DNA from: an uncultured Saprospiraceae bacterium
GTDB taxonomy: Bacteria > Bacteroidota > Bacteroidia > Chitinophagales > Saprospiraceae
Direction of reading: 5' to 3'
DNA length: 7,613 nt
Assembly (NCBI GenBank): GCA_937864255.1
Contig: CALMIT010000420.1
Coordinates: 1-7,613, forward strand
The position numbers and the translations under genes were made by a program. The notes below the pieces were generated by a model. It was not told where the DNA came from, made no database searches, and saw only the letters and a program-made list of their open reading frames with translations. Positions 1 to 4,625 of this stretch are shown here, one piece after another; positions within the stretch are counted from its first letter, which is position 1, and every line of letters begins with the position of its first letter.

Positions 1-61
1 CCAAACCCAACCCGCAAGCCCAACGCAGGCGACGGTATGCGTGAGTGCAGCCGTTATGGGC
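1..61 (+). repeat. Partial attC-like recombination site, left end of R-M cassette
   Basis: GC-rich non-coding sequence that matches the 3' half of the site at 2017-2105 in direct orientation: positions 11-27 agree with 2059-2075 at 16 of 17 bases. It ends in GCCGTTATGGGC (50-61), which resembles the R' core box of integron attC sites, where strand exchange occurs between G and TT (here G53/T54). The 5' half lies outside the window, so its folding cannot be judged. The box does not match the GTTRRRY consensus exactly (GTTATGG). The attC identity is inferred from the paired arrangement with the right-hand copy; a Bacteroidota intergenic repeat of another kind is the alternative. Confidence 0.5.
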
Positions 62-63
62 AA

Positions 64-1155
64 CTAAAGGAAAAAAGATACTGCTCTCTCAAGAATATGA
101 AATTTGTTTTTTTCGACTTTATTTTGTTTGCCCATTTTCTCTAAATTGAATTTTTCAGAAAGAACATACTCTTTGGTGAGAGAAGGAACTTCACGTCCAT
201 TCATTAAAAAATCCATTATATTCATTTCTTTTCCAGCCAAGATTGAAAAGTAAACATTAAGCAAATCTTTCTCAAGCAAAGATTTAGGTAAGAACCTTAA
301 TGCTGAATTGGCTGCATAAGAAGCATCCAGTTCGATACTATTCCATTTTCTTTTAAGGGTTTCTGCAACAGACCCAGTAGTGTTTGAACCACTAAAGATA
401 TCAACAACCAAATCACCTTTATCAGTAAGATATTTTATGAAAAACTCTGGAAGCTTGGATGGAAACCTGGCTGGATGCCCACTTAGCCCAGCTTTTTTGC
501 AATTTGCTAAATAATTTGAGTTTGATTCAGAATTTGGGATTTGAAGTAAATTGGGAGGGATGGCTCCTCCATTATCAATGAAATTTGCGCCAATATTATG
601 ACCCGATGGCCTTTCTTTCGGAGTATAATAATCTTCTGGGTTGTCCAGTAACTTCTTCATTCGGTCACTGTAAGGTGTTAACACCTTTGTAACGTCTGCT
701 TTAGGATAAGGAGTTTTTGAAAACCACCAAATATTATTGACTGCATCCTTAACCCTAATCTTTCTTTTATTTACCCACTCTATTGGGCTTGGTAGTTTAG
801 ATGGATTGTACCAATAAAAATCTTCAGCAAGGTGAAACCCAATCGTATCACAGAATTCGATTGGAACCCTGAAGTTGTAAAGGCTCCTAACTGGGAGCCC
901 GCTTTTGTATGCTCCGCCTAAATCGAGAACAAAGCTACCTGTTGGCTTTAACTTGTCAAAAACCAAGCTACCAAACTGCGACAGCCATTGAATGTATTCG
1001 GATTGGTCTTCATTTCCGTATTCCTTCTTCCTCAAGAGGGCAAATGGTGGACTGGTAAAGACCAAATCAATACTATCGTCTGGATAGCTTTTGAGGACCT
1101 CTAAAGAGTCACCAATAATTTGAGACCCAAACTGCGTTGTATAAGCATTCTTCAT
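64..1155 (-). CDS. pvuIIM: PvuII-type DNA (cytosine-N4) methyltransferase
   Basis: This is the modification enzyme of the R-M pair. It should transfer a methyl group from S-adenosylmethionine to N4 of cytosine, most likely in CAGCTG, protecting the DNA from the adjacent endonuclease. The 363-residue protein has the beta-class motif order: catalytic motif IV TSPPF at residues 34-38, and SAM-binding motif I DIFSGSNTTG at 252-261, preceded by the HPARFPSKLPEFF stretch at 227-239. From memory, long blocks match M.PvuII: SPPFALxRKKEYGN, LPSPIEWVNKRKIRVKDAVN, PYSDRMKKL and SNxxYLANCK. The segment around 120-220 should hold the target recognition domain. The ATG at 1153-1155 lies only 4 nt beyond a perfect TAnnTTTG promoter box, so the mRNA is probably leaderless. 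Nothing catalytic appears to be missing. The CAGCTG specificity is inferred from similarity. Confidence 0.93.
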   Translation of the reverse strand: MKNAYTTQFGSQIIGDSLEVLKSYPDDSIDLVFTSPPFALLRKKEYGNEDQSEYIQWLSQFGSLVFDKLKPTGSFVLDLGGAYKSGLPVRSLYNFRVPIEFCDTIGFHLAEDFYWYNPSKLPSPIEWVNKRKIRVKDAVNNIWWFSKTPYPKADVTKVLTPYSDRMKKLLDNPEDYYTPKERPSGHNIGANFIDNGGAIPPNLLQIPNSESNSNYLANCKKAGLSGHPARFPSKLPEFFIKYLTDKGDLVVDIFSGSNTTGSVAETLKRKWNSIELDASYAANSALRFLPKSLLEKDLLNVYFSILAGKEMNIMDFLMNGREVPSLTKEYVLSEKFNLEKMGKQNKVEKNKFHILERAVSFFL

Positions 1156-1159
1156 GGCA

Positions 1160-1167
1160 CAAAGGTA
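1160..1167 (-). promoter_or_regulatory. -7 promoter element of the methyltransferase gene
   Basis: On the minus strand this reads TACCTTTG, a perfect match to the Bacteroidota -7 box TAnnTTTG. Only four bases separate it from the methyltransferase ATG, so transcription should begin at or next to the start codon. No TTTG is seen at the expected -33 position; that position falls within the 24 bp palindrome (1172-1195). Controller protein bound there would be expected to block this promoter. Confidence 0.6.
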
Positions 1168-1171
1168 GTTA

Positions 1172-1195
1172 ATTCTCCGAATATATTCGGAGAAT
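1172..1195. promoter_or_regulatory. Controller-protein operator OL (C-box), perfect 24 bp palindrome
   Basis: The 24 bases form a perfect inverted repeat with 12 bp arms (ATTCTCCGAATA and its complement), centred between 1183 and 1184. It sits between the divergent methyltransferase and controller-endonuclease genes, the place where C-regulated R-M systems carry their C-boxes. A degenerate second copy begins 23 bp downstream. By analogy with known C systems this would be the high-affinity site: when occupied it should activate the controller-endonuclease promoter and repress the methyltransferase promoter. The binding role is inferred; the symmetry is directly visible. Confidence 0.75.
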
Positions 1196-1197
1196 CG

Positions 1198-1215
1198 CTC
1201 CGATTATATTCATCA
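1198..1215. promoter_or_regulatory. Second controller-protein operator OR (degenerate C-box)
   Basis: CTCCGATTATATTCATCA repeats the core of the upstream palindrome (CTCCGAATATATTCGGAG, 1175-1192) at a distance of 23 bp. The left arm and centre are conserved (CTCCGA, TATATTC), while the right arm is changed (ATCA instead of GGAG). It abuts the presumed -7 box of the controller-endonuclease gene. In C-protein switches a weaker proximal site shuts the promoter off at high C concentration; this site fits that role. Confidence 0.6.
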
Positions 1216-1221
1216 TTTTTG
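1214..1221 (+). promoter_or_regulatory. Probable -7 element of the controller-endonuclease gene
   Basis: CATTTTTG matches TAnnTTTG at five of its six fixed bases. It is 14 bases upstream of the GTG start, allowing a very short leader of roughly 5-10 nt. The expected -33 region (about 1190-1194) lies between the two operators and lacks TTTG, which suits a promoter that needs activation by the controller protein. Confidence 0.4.
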
Positions 1222-1235
1222 CAGAAAATTTAACT

Positions 1236-2015
1236 GTGCTTAACGAATTAGAAAAATTACTACATATAATTGCTCAAAATGTGGTCAAATTCAGAAGGCA
1301 ACTTGGGCTTACACAAGAAGAGCTTGCCTTCAAATCAGATATTGACCGAACCTACGTTGGTTACATCGAGAATGCAAAGCAAAACATTTCTATTGAAAAG
1401 CTTTGCGCAATTGCAGTTGCCTTAAAAATTGAAGTTGCGGATTTGCTAAAGGAAGAGTTACCGGCCGGTGGTGATGTCCTTAATGAACCAGAATCAGCAG
1501 CTTACGGAGCTATCGAAGTGTTCAATTTGATTTATCCTTCTTTACAGATGCTTCAAGATTTGGCAATGAAAAATGGAATAAACGATATCTTTCAAGATAA
1601 TGGAGGTAAGCTTCTCCAAGTATTGTTAATTACGGGCTTGAAAAATTCGCCAGGACGAGAAGGGAACGATGCAGTTGATGACGAAGGCAACGAGTATGAG
1701 TTAAAATCAGTAAACATATCTTTGACAAAAAATTTCTCGACACATCACCACATGAACCCTGTAATAATTGAAAAATATAGGAAGGTTGATTGGATTTTTG
1801 CTGTGTATAGAGGTATTGAAATTTTAGAAATTTATAAGCTAACTCCCCAAGATTTGGAACTTTATTTTTCTCAATGGGAGGCTAAGTGGTATAGAGATGG
1901 AAACAAGGATATCAACAACCCAAAAATCCCTCTCAAATATGTAAGAGAAATTGGGAAATTGTTATTTGAAAGCGACGGCACCGGAAAAATTAAGAGGATA
2001 AACTTGAAAGCGTAA
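1236..2015 (+). CDS. pvuIIR: Fused controller-endonuclease (C-R) of a PvuII-type restriction-modification system
   Basis: One 259-residue chain combines two proteins that are separate in classical PvuII. Residues about 12-72 form an XRE/C-protein helix-turn-helix domain (LGLTQEELA at 23-31, DRTYVGYIENAKQNIS at 37-52). After a linker (about 73-98), residues about 99-245 correspond to nearly the whole 157-residue R.PvuII, including DIFQDNGGKLLQVLLITG (117-134), GREGNDAVD (140-148), YELKS (154-158) and STHHHMNPVII (168-178). The PD-(D/E)XK catalytic set is intact: D145, E155 and K157 correspond to PvuII D58, E68 and K70. Base-contact histidines H171/H172 correspond to H84/H85, and D121 to D34. 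It should cut CAGCTG and regulate its own gene through the operators upstream. The start is GTG at 1236: no ATG lies upstream before the in-frame stop at 1170-1172, and no Shine-Dalgarno is seen. A 15-residue tail extends past the PvuII end. Confidence 0.93.
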   Translation: MLNELEKLLHIIAQNVVKFRRQLGLTQEELAFKSDIDRTYVGYIENAKQNISIEKLCAIAVALKIEVADLLKEELPAGGDVLNEPESAAYGAIEVFNLIYPSLQMLQDLAMKNGINDIFQDNGGKLLQVLLITGLKNSPGREGNDAVDDEGNEYELKSVNISLTKNFSTHHHMNPVIIEKYRKVDWIFAVYRGIEILEIYKLTPQDLELYFSQWEAKWYRDGNKDINNPKIPLKYVREIGKLLFESDGTGKIKRINLKA

Positions 2016-2016
2016 A

Positions 2017-2105
2017 GCCCATAACAACGGCTTGCTGTCCTTGCCGCCGAACATCCAGCCCGCAAACCCAACGCACGGCGGCACGGCAGCAAGCCAAACG
2101 TAGGC
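2017..2105 (+). repeat. attC-like folded site, right end of R-M cassette
   Basis: The site opens with GCCCATAAC (2017-2025) and closes with AACGTAGGC (2097-2105). Between them is a long imperfect hairpin: GGCTTGCTG (2029-2037) pairs with CAGCAAGCC (2087-2095), and GCCGCCG (2043-2049) with CGGCGGC (2076-2082), separated by an internal bulge and a 26-nt apical loop containing the CCCGCAAACCCAACGCA segment shared with positions 11-27. This resembles an attC with R'', L'', L' and R' boxes, folded as a single strand. The terminal box has lost a T relative to GTTRGGC. The stem starts 14 bp after the endonuclease stop codon and could also serve as its transcription terminator, although no T-run follows. 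Confidence 0.5.
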
Positions 2106-2137
2106 AATAAAAACGAAAATATATTCCCCCTCGCTGT

Positions 2138-2157
2138 TTGAAGTTTCCAAACTTCAA
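2138..2157. repeat. Short perfect hairpin, 9 bp arms
   Basis: TTGAAGTTTCCAAACTTCAA is a perfect inverted repeat with a 2-nt centre. It follows the cassette boundary by about 35 bp. No T-run follows, so a terminator role is doubtful; it may be a dispersed Bacteroidota palindrome. Confidence 0.5.
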
Positions 2158-2298
2158 CTGAATATCAGCCTGTCTCCGACAGAAGAAACCGCTTCGGCAA
2201 AGCCCCTGTTTGTTTTTTCCAAATTACCCCGCCTTAAAAGACGCAGCAATTGAAAGTGCTGCGACTTATGCCGCCGCACAAAATGTGTCAAGTGCCGG

Positions 2299-2317
2299 CA
2301 ATAGTTAAATTGAGTTT
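2299..2317 (+). repeat. CAATAGTTA motif, copy 1 (degenerate)
   Basis: CAATAGTTA followed after four bases by GAGTTT. Copies 2 and 3 have CAATTT at the same spacing, so this copy matches the composite motif at 13 of 15 fixed positions. Function unknown. Confidence 0.35.
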
Positions 2318-2353
2318 TTAAATTTGAAGGCGCGTACGTACTTTTCGGGTATT

Positions 2354-2372
2354 CAATAGTTATCATCAATTT
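2354..2372 (+). repeat. CAATAGTTA-N4-CAATTT motif, copy 2
   Basis: CAATAGTTA, four bases, CAATTT, ending 7 bp before the ATG of the secreted-protein gene. The 15 fixed bases and the spacing are identical to the copy at 5405-5423, and the eight bases before it also agree partly (CGGGTATT versus CGAGAATC). The TTTTTG that overlaps its end may act as part of the -7 promoter box of the downstream gene. Confidence 0.45.
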
Positions 2373-2379
2373 TTGAAAA

Positions 2380-3312
2380 ATGAGAAGAAACATCCTTCAT
2401 CTAATTTATCTATGCTTAACCCTTTCAACATTGAATGCTCAGTTTTTACCTATGCTGGAAGAAAATAAGCATTGGATTTTTTTAACTCATCAAGAAAATG
2501 ATGCGGGAGTACATATTCTATCCGGATTTATCGTGAACATTCAGGGAGATACTATTATCAACAACAAAAATTATTATAAAATCTATTCGCACAAATTAAT
2601 TGGGGAGCATAATTGTCAATTTCCTCCTTGCTTTACGCCAAGTTATCCGTATGAAATTGAAGAAGGAACTCTTTACGCGCTGCTTCGAGAGGATACTGAT
2701 AATGGAATAATCTATAGCTACAGCCTTGACTCAACCTTTTGTGAAGCTACTGAATTTGAATTATTCAATTTTTCTCTGACTCACGGCGATTCGCTTCACC
2801 ATTGTGTAAGAAAACGATTATGGCAGGGTCAGGATCAAATGCAGAATATTGGGGTTGTTGATAGCATCTCGTATGACAATAGTTTTGGCAAACAAAGAAA
2901 AGTTATCCATACGTACGGAGATGGCGTATTCGAAGGATTACAATATTTAAGTGCTTTACAAATTACCGAGGGAATCGGTTTCAACTTGTATGGATTCTTC
3001 CCTGGTTCACAAGATGAATTGATTGATGTTTGCTTCGGTACATTGACAGAGTGTAATATAATAGCTTCAGTAAAAAATCACACCGAGTATAACAACTTGA
3101 AAATTTTTCCGAACCCTGCAATAAACGAACTCAATATCGAAAGCAATTATAATATTTCAAGAATTATAATGACTAATGAGTTGGGACAAATGGTGTTTAA
3201 AGGAAAAGAATCAACAATTGATCTAAGTTTTTTGAAAGCCGGAGTTTACTTTGTGGAAGTTTTAATGGAAAATAACAAAACCATCAAGTCAAAATTTGTA
3301 AAGCTGAACTGA
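2380..3312 (+). CDS. Secreted protein of unknown function with T9SS (Por) C-terminal sorting domain
   Basis: The 310-residue protein has a Sec signal peptide (residues 1-20, MRRNILHLIYLCLTLSTLNA, cleavage probably before QF) and a type IX secretion sorting domain at about 241-310. The latter begins KIFPNPAINELNIES and contains the typical TNELGQMVF, LKAGVYFVEV and KFVKLN strands. It is therefore expected to cross the outer membrane through the T9SS and be released or anchored at the surface. The middle (about 21-235) is a beta-rich region with GDTIINNKNYYKIYS and YALLREDTDNGIIYSYSLD, a style common in uncharacterised Bacteroidota secreted proteins; I recognise no enzyme motif. It contains several cysteines, including CQFPPC, that could form disulfides. 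The start is the only good ATG before the signal peptide. It stands alone, convergent with the downstream repressor, and does not appear to belong to the R-M cassette because no attC-like site follows it. Confidence 0.88.
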   Translation: MRRNILHLIYLCLTLSTLNAQFLPMLEENKHWIFLTHQENDAGVHILSGFIVNIQGDTIINNKNYYKIYSHKLIGEHNCQFPPCFTPSYPYEIEEGTLYALLREDTDNGIIYSYSLDSTFCEATEFELFNFSLTHGDSLHHCVRKRLWQGQDQMQNIGVVDSISYDNSFGKQRKVIHTYGDGVFEGLQYLSALQITEGIGFNLYGFFPGSQDELIDVCFGTLTECNIIASVKNHTEYNNLKIFPNPAINELNIESNYNISRIIMTNELGQMVFKGKESTIDLSFLKAGVYFVEVLMENNKTIKSKFVKLN

Positions 3313-3316
3313 AAAC

Positions 3317-3330
3317 GAGCCGGACGGCTC
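3317..3330. terminator. Possible weak bidirectional terminator hairpin
   Basis: GAGCCGGACGGCTC forms a 6 bp GC-rich stem with a minimal loop, 4 bp after the stop of the secreted-protein gene and in the 43 bp gap before the convergent repressor's stop. On the minus strand it is followed by GTTTTC, on the plus strand by ATTGAAAA, so the U-tract is poor on both sides. Its position between convergent genes is the main argument. Confidence 0.35.
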
Positions 3331-3355
3331 ATTGAAAACTGCCCGCCATCGCCAA

Positions 3356-3985
3356 TCACGCCAATTCTGTACGGAATTCATCTATGGACTTCCTGCCCTT
3401 TTCCGTTGCAAACAGGGAAATTTGTCTGGCAAGCAGAGATAGATAATACCCGATGGTTTGTACTTTGTCCGGTGACTTATGGAACATCGTGGCTTCTGAA
3501 ATCCAAAAGCGCCCGAACAATGTAATAAAGGATATCAGGAACGAGACGTCTTCCTCCGTCGCTCTTATCTGGCCGGCCAGATTCAAATCGTCAAATATCC
3601 TTTTGAATGTGGCTACTCTCCGCGCGGCGATGGCGTTGTAATCGAATCCCTCCCGATTCAGAAGTGCCGCCTGAATAAATTGATTGCCAATATACACGCC
3701 CCTGAAATTGTATTGATTTTCAAATACTTTTTTCATCATGGTCAAAAAGCGGGCACTGGTGGGAGGCGCGGCGAAGTATTCGTCGTACAATTTAGTATTC
3801 TGCTCCGAAAATTCGAACAGTATGGAAAACAGAATATCTTCTTTTTTGCTGAAATGATAGGAAAGGTTGCCGGGGCTGATTTCGAGTGCCCGGGCTATCT
3901 CTCTGACACCCACCTCCACATAACCGACTTCATTAAACAGATCAAGCGCTTTTTGCAGTATTTTTTCTTTAGTCCCGCTGGCCAT
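3356..3985 (-). CDS. TetR/AcrR-family transcriptional regulator
   Basis: The 209-residue protein is of typical TetR length. The N-terminal DNA-binding domain occupies about residues 4-50: KEKILQKALDLFNEVGY, then a helix-turn-helix (about 25-44) ending in the family signature EISPGNLSYHFSKKEDIL. The remaining alpha-helical part (about 55-205) should bind a small ligand and dimerise; the ligand cannot be inferred. The gene is divergent from the cupin-membrane protein operon, with 77 bp between the start codons, and that gap contains two 19 bp near-palindromes. The likely role is repression of both its own gene and the operon, relieved by ligand. The ATG at 3983-3985 is chosen because the family's N-terminal helix begins just after it. 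Confidence 0.9.
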   Translation of the reverse strand: MASGTKEKILQKALDLFNEVGYVEVGVREIARALEISPGNLSYHFSKKEDILFSILFEFSEQNTKLYDEYFAAPPTSARFLTMMKKVFENQYNFRGVYIGNQFIQAALLNREGFDYNAIAARRVATFKRIFDDLNLAGQIRATEEDVSFLISFITLFGRFWISEATMFHKSPDKVQTIGYYLSLLARQISLFATEKGRKSIDEFRTELA

Positions 3986-3992
3986 AAAAAAT

Positions 3993-4011
3993 TTTAGTGC
4001 AATGTACTAAA
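3993..4011. promoter_or_regulatory. TetR operator 1
   Basis: TTTAGTGCAATGTACTAAA is a 19 bp near-palindrome: arms TTTAGT/ACTAAA, inner CA/TG pair, one mismatched position on each side of the centre. It starts 8 bp upstream of the repressor's ATG, where binding would block the repressor's own expression. The second site at 4025-4043 shares its right half, TGTACTAAA. Confidence 0.65.
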
Positions 4012-4015
4012 AAGA

Positions 4016-4047
4016 TTTGGTCAAATTAGGTCATTGTACTAAATTCG
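4016..4047 (+). promoter_or_regulatory. Promoter of the cupin-membrane protein operon
   Basis: TTTG (4016-4019) and TAAATTCG (4040-4047), separated by 20 bp, fit the Bacteroidota TTTG-N19-21-TAnnTTTG promoter with one mismatch in the downstream box. Operator 2 occupies the spacer and the start of the -7 box, so bound repressor should exclude RNA polymerase. The ATG of the first gene lies 16 bp downstream. Confidence 0.6.
4025..4043. promoter_or_regulatory. TetR operator 2
   Basis: ATTAGGTCATTGTACTAAA is the second copy of the near-palindromic operator in the same orientation as the first, 32 bp away (about three helical turns). The left arm is less perfect than in operator 1, while the right arm TGTACTAAA is identical. 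It overlaps the operon promoter. Confidence 0.65.
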
Positions 4048-4062
4048 TAAAAAAATTGAATC

Positions 4063-4620
4063 ATGCAGTATCCTTTCAAACTCCCTCACACTATCAGCAA
4101 TCCTATGGGAGAAATCCTGACATTTCATTCCATTGAAAATGAAAACGGGGTAAAAAAGATGATCGTGTTCAATCAGCTTCAGCCGGGGGCGGGTCCGCCC
4201 TTTCACGTCCATTTTAAACAGGAAGAAAGCCTGACGGTGACTAAAGGATTGATGGGGTATGAGGTTGAGGGACAAGAAAAAAATTTTCTAAAAGAAGGAA
4301 AAACCGTTTTTTTAAAAAAGGGACAGAGGCACCGTTTTGGGACCGGGGGACACGAGCCGCTGGAATGCAAGGGTTGGATAAAACCCGCCAATTCGGTTGA
4401 CTATTTTCTGACCGGCATTTACAACTCAATGACCAAGGCCGGAAATCCGAAAGGAGACTCCTTCGACAGCGCTTTTCTGATGACACGCTACAAATCGGAA
4501 TACGACATCAAAGACATTCCCGCTTTTGTAAAAAAGATCATATTTCCCATCACAGTATTTGTCGGCAATCTGCTCGGTAAATACAAACATTTTAAAAATG
4601 CTCCCAAACCCTTAAACTAA
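4063..4620 (+). CDS. Cupin-domain protein
   Basis: The 185-residue protein carries a single cupin beta-barrel. Motif 1 is at about residues 44-62: GPPFHVHFKQEESLTVTKG, giving metal-ligand candidates H48, H50 and E54 or E55. Motif 2 follows at about 79-91: GKTVFLKKGQRHRF, with H90 as the fourth ligand but KKG in place of the usual PxG. A metal-binding site is therefore likely complete. The last 45 residues contain a hydrophobic stretch (IIFPITVFVGNLLG, about 154-167) that may associate with the membrane. No signal peptide is visible. Function could be enzymatic (dioxygenase-like) or a sensing/storage role; the sequence does not decide. It is the first gene of a TetR-controlled operon, 5 bp before the membrane protein gene. 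No strong Shine-Dalgarno is seen. Confidence 0.85.
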   Translation: MQYPFKLPHTISNPMGEILTFHSIENENGVKKMIVFNQLQPGAGPPFHVHFKQEESLTVTKGLMGYEVEGQEKNFLKEGKTVFLKKGQRHRFGTGGHEPLECKGWIKPANSVDYFLTGIYNSMTKAGNPKGDSFDSAFLMTRYKSEYDIKDIPAFVKKIIFPITVFVGNLLGKYKHFKNAPKPLN

Positions 4621-4625
4621 CTATC

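Larger units (their letters stand above)
54..2100 (+). mobile_element. Putative integron-type gene cassette carrying a PvuII-like R-M system
   Basis: A 2047 bp unit lies between two attC-like sites in direct orientation. The first bases after the left crossover point (GTTATGGGC, 53-61) are the exact reverse complement of GCCCATAAC (2017-2025), the first box of the right-hand site. That is the relation expected of a cassette and its own attC. The two genes fill it tightly: the methyltransferase stop codon is 10 bp inside the left boundary, and the endonuclease stop is 1 bp before the right site. The endonuclease runs toward the attC-like site, the usual cassette orientation, while the methyltransferase runs the other way. 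No integrase or attI is in the window, so at most this is part of a cassette cluster lacking an integrase. The right crossover box reads CGTAGGC rather than CGTTRGGC, suggesting decay. Confidence 0.45.
2106..2379. other. Intergenic region without a convincing gene
   Basis: No start-bearing ORF of credible composition is present. Visible structures are a hairpin at 2138-2157, a second with 7 bp arms CGCAGCA/TGCTGCG at 2242-2248 and 2257-2263, the 8 bp palindrome GTACGTAC at 2334-2341, and two CAATAGTTA motifs. A plus-strand frame is open from 2162 to a TAA at 2306-2308 and ends in an alanine-rich stretch (DAAIESAATYAAAQNVSSAG). It has no start codon or ribosome site, so it is at most a gene remnant. 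The 3' end carries the promoter region of the secreted-protein gene at 2380. Confidence 0.6.

Noticed and set aside
1236..2015. Possibility that the controller-endonuclease fusion is a frameshift or stop-loss artefact
   Set aside because: The frame is continuous through a linker of about 25 residues with ordinary codon usage, both domains are intact, and there is no leftover start or ribosome site for a separate endonuclease gene at the junction.
2334..2341. GTACGTAC palindrome as an operator
   Set aside because: It is only 8 bp, has no second copy in the window, and is not placed on a recognisable promoter.
1871..2393. Minus-strand open frames across the endonuclease 3' end, the attC-like site and the following gap
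   Set aside because: They have no protein-like composition, overlap a well-supported gene or a folded GC-rich site, and have no promoter or ribosome site.
2380..3312. Secreted-protein gene as a second integron cassette
   Set aside because: No attC-like hairpin follows the gene; only a short 14 bp hairpin is present before the convergent TetR gene.
3453..3997. Plus-strand open frames opposite the TetR gene
   Set aside because: They are antisense to a clear TetR-family protein with an intact helix-turn-helix signature and show no domain of their own.
4039..4486. Minus-strand open frames opposite the cupin gene
   Set aside because: Their translations are cysteine- and proline-rich shadows of the cupin coding strand; the cupin metal-binding motifs are on the plus strand.
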